Shown piece after piece: positions 7,254 to 9,581 of a DNA stretch of 9,581 nt (position 1 is the stretch's first letter; every line of letters begins with the position of its first letter). Source of the stretch: Planctomycetota bacterium (lineage in GTDB: Bacteria; Planctomycetota; Phycisphaerae; UBA1845; Fen-1342); NCBI GenBank assembly GCA_030616465.1, contig JAUWXH010000035.1:1-9581 (forward strand). The letters run 5' to 3'. The position numbers were made by a program, and so were the translations under genes. The notes under the pieces were generated by a model. It made no database searches. It was not told the DNA's origin and was given only the letters and a program-made list of their open reading frames with translations.

Positions 7254-8117
7254 TCACGGCGCGTGGGCGGCGTGTTCGGCCGTCGGTCCGCCGCGCTTGC
7301 GTTCCGCTTCCAGCAGGAAATCCTCGTCGGTCAGCGTGACGTTCCGGTCCAGGTCTTCGTAGAGATAGGCGGCGTCGAGGCGACCCGAAGGGTACTTCAG
7401 GACAGTGGCGGCGGGCAGGTCGGTCTCGACGTCGATGTACAGGTCCTGGATCGATACCTTGGAGCGCGTCGGCGAATACTCCAGCCGCAGATGGTGCACC
7501 ATCCGCTCGCTGGCGCGCATCGCCATCAGCCCGTGGTAGGTGACCACGACGTCGTCGCCGGCCGTCTCCATCGTCCGCACCGAGCGTTCCATCAGCCGTT
7601 CCAGTCCGAAGGTGGTCAAGGGGTATTTCGCCTCGCCCCAGGTGACCGGCGTTTGCAGATCCACCGCGGTGATCCGTGGCGCTAGGCCGAACAGCCCGTG
7701 CCGCGGTACAAACCGGACCTTGTTGCCTTTCCGGCCTTCGACGTAAGTCGATTCGCCGTACTTCACCTTCGGGTCCAGCCACTTCATGCGGATGCTGAAG
7801 GGCCGGCGGCGGAACCAGCAGGTGATCCGCTCGGGGCCGTAGAGTAGCTTGAACAGCCCGCGACGCTCCTGACGCGTGAACGTCAGCGTGTATTGCTCCA
7901 GTGCCCGGCAGTTGTCGGCGACCTTCCGTAGGTAGCCGATCGGATCACGCCGGACCGCGTCGGCGCGCGCGTCGGCTTGGGCCGCGGGCAGGCCCACCAG
8001 CTGCCCGAGGCGCGGCTCGATCCCGACCTCGCGACCGGCGCAGCCGGGCGCCGCGAACACGGCGGTCGCCAGCAGCCCCAGAACACACAGGCCCCGTGTT
8101 GCAGAGTGTCTATCCAC
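7254..8117 (-). CDS. DUF1571-family secreted or lipid-anchored envelope protein
   Basis: Exported protein of unknown function, 287 residues. The N-terminus has a short basic n-region (residues 1-8), a hydrophobic core (about 9-23) and AAPGC with Cys26. That could be a weak lipobox, although Pro at -2 and Ala at -3 are not canonical, so ordinary signal peptidase cleavage is also possible. The mature part resembles DUF1571 (PF07608): ALEQYTLTFTRQER, then GPERITCWFRRRPFSIRMKWL, then YGESTYVEG, followed by a beta-rich region containing VHHLRLEYSP and DVETDLPAATVLKYPSGRLDAAYLYEDL. This pattern recalls outer-membrane lipoprotein-carrier (LolA/LolB-like) folds, an inference from the strand pattern. 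The GTG at 8115-8117 is chosen because it yields a normal signal peptide and lies downstream of a plausible promoter. The frame is open to an ATG at 8199-8201, but that would bury the signal sequence. ribD follows after 21 bases. Confidence 0.82.
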   Translation of the reverse strand: MDRHSATRGLCVLGLLATAVFAAPGCAGREVGIEPRLGQLVGLPAAQADARADAVRRDPIGYLRKVADNCRALEQYTLTFTRQERRGLFKLLYGPERITCWFRRRPFSIRMKWLDPKVKYGESTYVEGRKGNKVRFVPRHGLFGLAPRITAVDLQTPVTWGEAKYPLTTFGLERLMERSVRTMETAGDDVVVTYHGLMAMRASERMVHHLRLEYSPTRSKVSIQDLYIDVETDLPAATVLKYPSGRLDAAYLYEDLDRNVTLTDEDFLLEAERKRGGPTAEHAAHAP

Positions 8118-8184
8118 GGTTCTCTCTTTTTCCGTCACACGCGCTTGGCGAAAACAACCCCCCGAAACCCGCTTCGGCTGGTAC

Positions 8185-8213
8185 ATTGTAGCGACGAACA
8201 CCGGTCTTGTCGT
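8185..8213 (-). promoter_or_regulatory. Possible sigma70-type promoter for DUF1571-ribD
   Basis: On the minus strand ACGACA (four of six matches to the -35 box, 8208-8213), a 17-base spacer, then TACAAT (five of six matches to the -10 box, 8185-8190). Transcription would begin near 8178, leaving about 60 bases of leader before the GTG at 8117. The region lies in the 162-base gap after the upstream gene, where no other feature is seen. The call is a pattern match only. Confidence 0.4.
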
Positions 8214-8279
8214 CTCTGGGCGAGTGCGTCAGTTTGCCTGTCGTGTCCGCTTCGCGGGTGCAATCGCGTCTCTACCGAG

Positions 8280-9581
8280 CTACTCACCCAGCAGCGCTGC
8301 CAGTTCGCCTGCCAGCGACGGTCGCCAGCCGATGAACACGCCCCGGATCTTTCCCCGCCGATCGACCACGCGAAACACCGGCAATTCCGGCGGGGCTTCG
8401 CCGACCACCGGCGGCCCAACCAGCACGGTCGTCAGATCCTGCCCGCAGCGCTGCGCCGCCCGACGCGCCAGCTCAACGTCGCGGTCCAGGTTGAGGCAGA
8501 CCACGTGAACGGGTTTGTCGGCCAGCTCGCGCTGCAGGCGGCGTAGCGTCTCGAAGGCCCGCAGGCTCTCGAGCGATTCCGCGCTCCAGAAACACTCCAC
8601 CACGTAGCGATCACGCAGCGCCTCGCTGTTGATGGTTTGCCCGGCCGGGTCCTGCAAAGACCAGTCCGCCGCGGTCTGGCCGAGCCAGCGCTGCCCGAGC
8701 CAGGCCCGCGCCTCCAGCCGCTCCCGCTGGGCCGCCAACTGTTGCGGAGCGACGGCTCCCAGTTGCCGCAGCGGCGACGGCTCATCCCGCTTCAGATCGA
8801 CCATGAACTCCTCCCACAGCCGGTTCAGTTGCCGGAACGTCTGCTCCAGGCGTGTGGGTTCATTGACGATCTGCTGCAAGTAGCGGTCTTCGTGCCGGAG
8901 TGTACGTAGGTATCGTTGGACCTCGGCGGTGCGCCGAACACACCAGCTCTTCTCACACCGCTTGCGCAGCCGCAGCACGGTGATCGCTTTGGTGTGCAGG
9001 CCGGCGTGCCGATCGTCCCGCCGCGACTCCACTCGCGTAACGATGCCGGCCTCCCGGTCGAACCAGAAGCTGCCCGATTGTGATTGACCCACAAAGTCCG
9101 CGACGCCGGTGGGATCTTCCACCACAAACTCCACGCGCACGTGGCCGGCGAAACGGGGGTCGGGTCCGATCCGCGTGCAGCGCCAACGCTGTCCATACAG
9201 GTCCGGCGTCGTGGTCCAGGTAGGGTCGGGTTGCAGGGCCGGGCGCAGCTCGGGGAAGAGCTCGAAGGCGGGCTCGAGCTCGGCCAGGCGCGTTTGCACG
9301 ACATCGGGCAGTCGTCGTCGGCCGCGCTGGTCGACGTAGAAGACCGCTCCGCGGACGGGTTCGACGCGGCCGTCTCGCGATCGCGTCTCTTCCAGCAGCA
9401 GCAGGTTCTCGTCGCCCTCGCGCGCCAGGCACCAGAGCCGGATCTGGTCCACGACGCGCTGCTGCTCTTGGCCCGTCTCCAGCGCCGAGTCAAGTGCCCG
9501 CCGCTCATAGACCAGATGCTCGCCCGGCTGCAACGCGTATCGCAGCGGGATGTTGCTCTCCACGGGCGGCAACACCGGCTG
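8280..9581 (-). CDS. Large protein with C-terminal TlpA/ResA-like thioredoxin fold lacking both redox cysteines (5' end beyond window)
   Basis: The frame is open to the right edge. An in-window GTG at 9573-9575 is possible, but the start, and probably an export signal, more likely lie outside. Residues below are counted from that GTG. Residues about 10-205 are beta-rich with YALQPGEHLVYERR near the start, reminiscent of planctomycete envelope proteins, but I recognise no named domain. Residues about 215-295 are charged and helical. Residues about 298-431 match a TlpA/ResA thioredoxin fold: GQTAADWSLQDPAGQTINSEALRDRYVVECFW, a strand with VHVVCLNLDRD, then ELPVFRVVDRRGKI with the cis-Pro (399). 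Where the family has WCxxC this protein has ESLES, so Ser334 and Ser337 replace both cysteines and disulfide exchange is not expected. It precedes the DUF1571 gene by 162 bases on the same strand, and both may act in the envelope. Confidence 0.75.
   Translation of the reverse strand, partial: QPVLPPVESNIPLRYALQPGEHLVYERRALDSALETGQEQQRVVDQIRLWCLAREGDENLLLLEETRSRDGRVEPVRGAVFYVDQRGRRRLPDVVQTRLAELEPAFELFPELRPALQPDPTWTTTPDLYGQRWRCTRIGPDPRFAGHVRVEFVVEDPTGVADFVGQSQSGSFWFDREAGIVTRVESRRDDRHAGLHTKAITVLRLRKRCEKSWCVRRTAEVQRYLRTLRHEDRYLQQIVNEPTRLEQTFRQLNRLWEEFMVDLKRDEPSPLRQLGAVAPQQLAAQRERLEARAWLGQRWLGQTAADWSLQDPAGQTINSEALRDRYVVECFWSAESLESLRAFETLRRLQRELADKPVHVVCLNLDRDVELARRAAQRCGQDLTTVLVGPPVVGEAPPELPVFRVVDRRGKIRGVFIGWRPSLAGELAALLGE

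Noticed and set aside
6834..7685. Plus-strand open frame spanning the starts of ribD and the DUF1571 end
   Set aside because: It crosses two well-supported minus-strand genes and their ribosome site, and its product has no domain signs.
8162..8177. Small hairpin (CCGAA-N6-TTCGG) in the DUF1571 leader, resembling a terminator
   Set aside because: The stem is only five pairs and the following T tract is broken; it is too weak to call a terminator or riboswitch.
8118..8201. 28-residue N-terminal extension of the DUF1571 protein from an ATG at 8201
   Set aside because: It would place a basic segment before the signal sequence and would start upstream of the probable -10 box, so it would not be in the mRNA from that promoter.
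1..9581. Search for tRNA, rRNA, CRISPR arrays, insertion sequences and a novel defence or mobile system
   Set aside because: No repeat arrays, transposase or terminal inverted repeats, nuclease/helicase combinations or structured RNA signatures were seen; coding is continuous with housekeeping genes.

Overview
The window is 9.6 kb of high-GC bacterial chromosome with six protein genes, two of them cut by the window edges. Both gaps larger than 50 bases lie in front of genes. The most likely source is a planctomycete or close relative. The evidence is a DUF1571-type envelope protein, a planctomycete-style O-antigen-ligase-like membrane protein with a long soluble tail, frequent GTG starts and the GC-rich coding. 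This placement is inferred from protein family content only. No rRNA or other taxonomic marker is present.

Layout from left to right: positions 1-2949 hold a minus-strand peptidoglycan precursor operon transcribed murC -> murB -> ddl. murC and murB overlap, and ddl runs off the left edge. MurC adds L-Ala to UDP-MurNAc, MurB makes UDP-MurNAc by reduction, and Ddl makes the D-Ala-D-Ala dipeptide, so these are cytoplasmic steps of one pathway. A 214-base divergent intergenic region (2950-3163) with two short dyads of equal geometry separates murC from a plus-strand gene at 3164-6118. That gene encodes a 984-residue polytopic membrane protein of the O-antigen ligase/Wzy polymerase superfamily, with about 13 membrane helices and a roughly 470-residue soluble helical tail.

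That gene converges, with a 17-base overlap of the two reading frames, on ribD (6102-7232, minus), the bifunctional riboflavin biosynthesis deaminase/reductase. Upstream of ribD on the same strand, 21 bases away, is a secreted or lipid-anchored DUF1571 protein (7254-8117). Upstream of that is a large protein with a C-terminal TlpA/ResA-like thioredoxin fold (8280 to the right edge, 5' end missing), in which both cysteines of the redox motif are serine. A plausible promoter lies between these last two genes, so DUF1571-ribD may be its own transcription unit.

No mobile element, CRISPR array, tRNA, rRNA or obvious defence system is visible. Most of the window is housekeeping envelope and cofactor metabolism. 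The points worth a second look are active-site substitutions in three enzymes or folds (MurB Cys219, RibD Phe82, SxxS in the thioredoxin-like domain), the long tail on the ligase-like protein, and the paired dyads in the divergent region.
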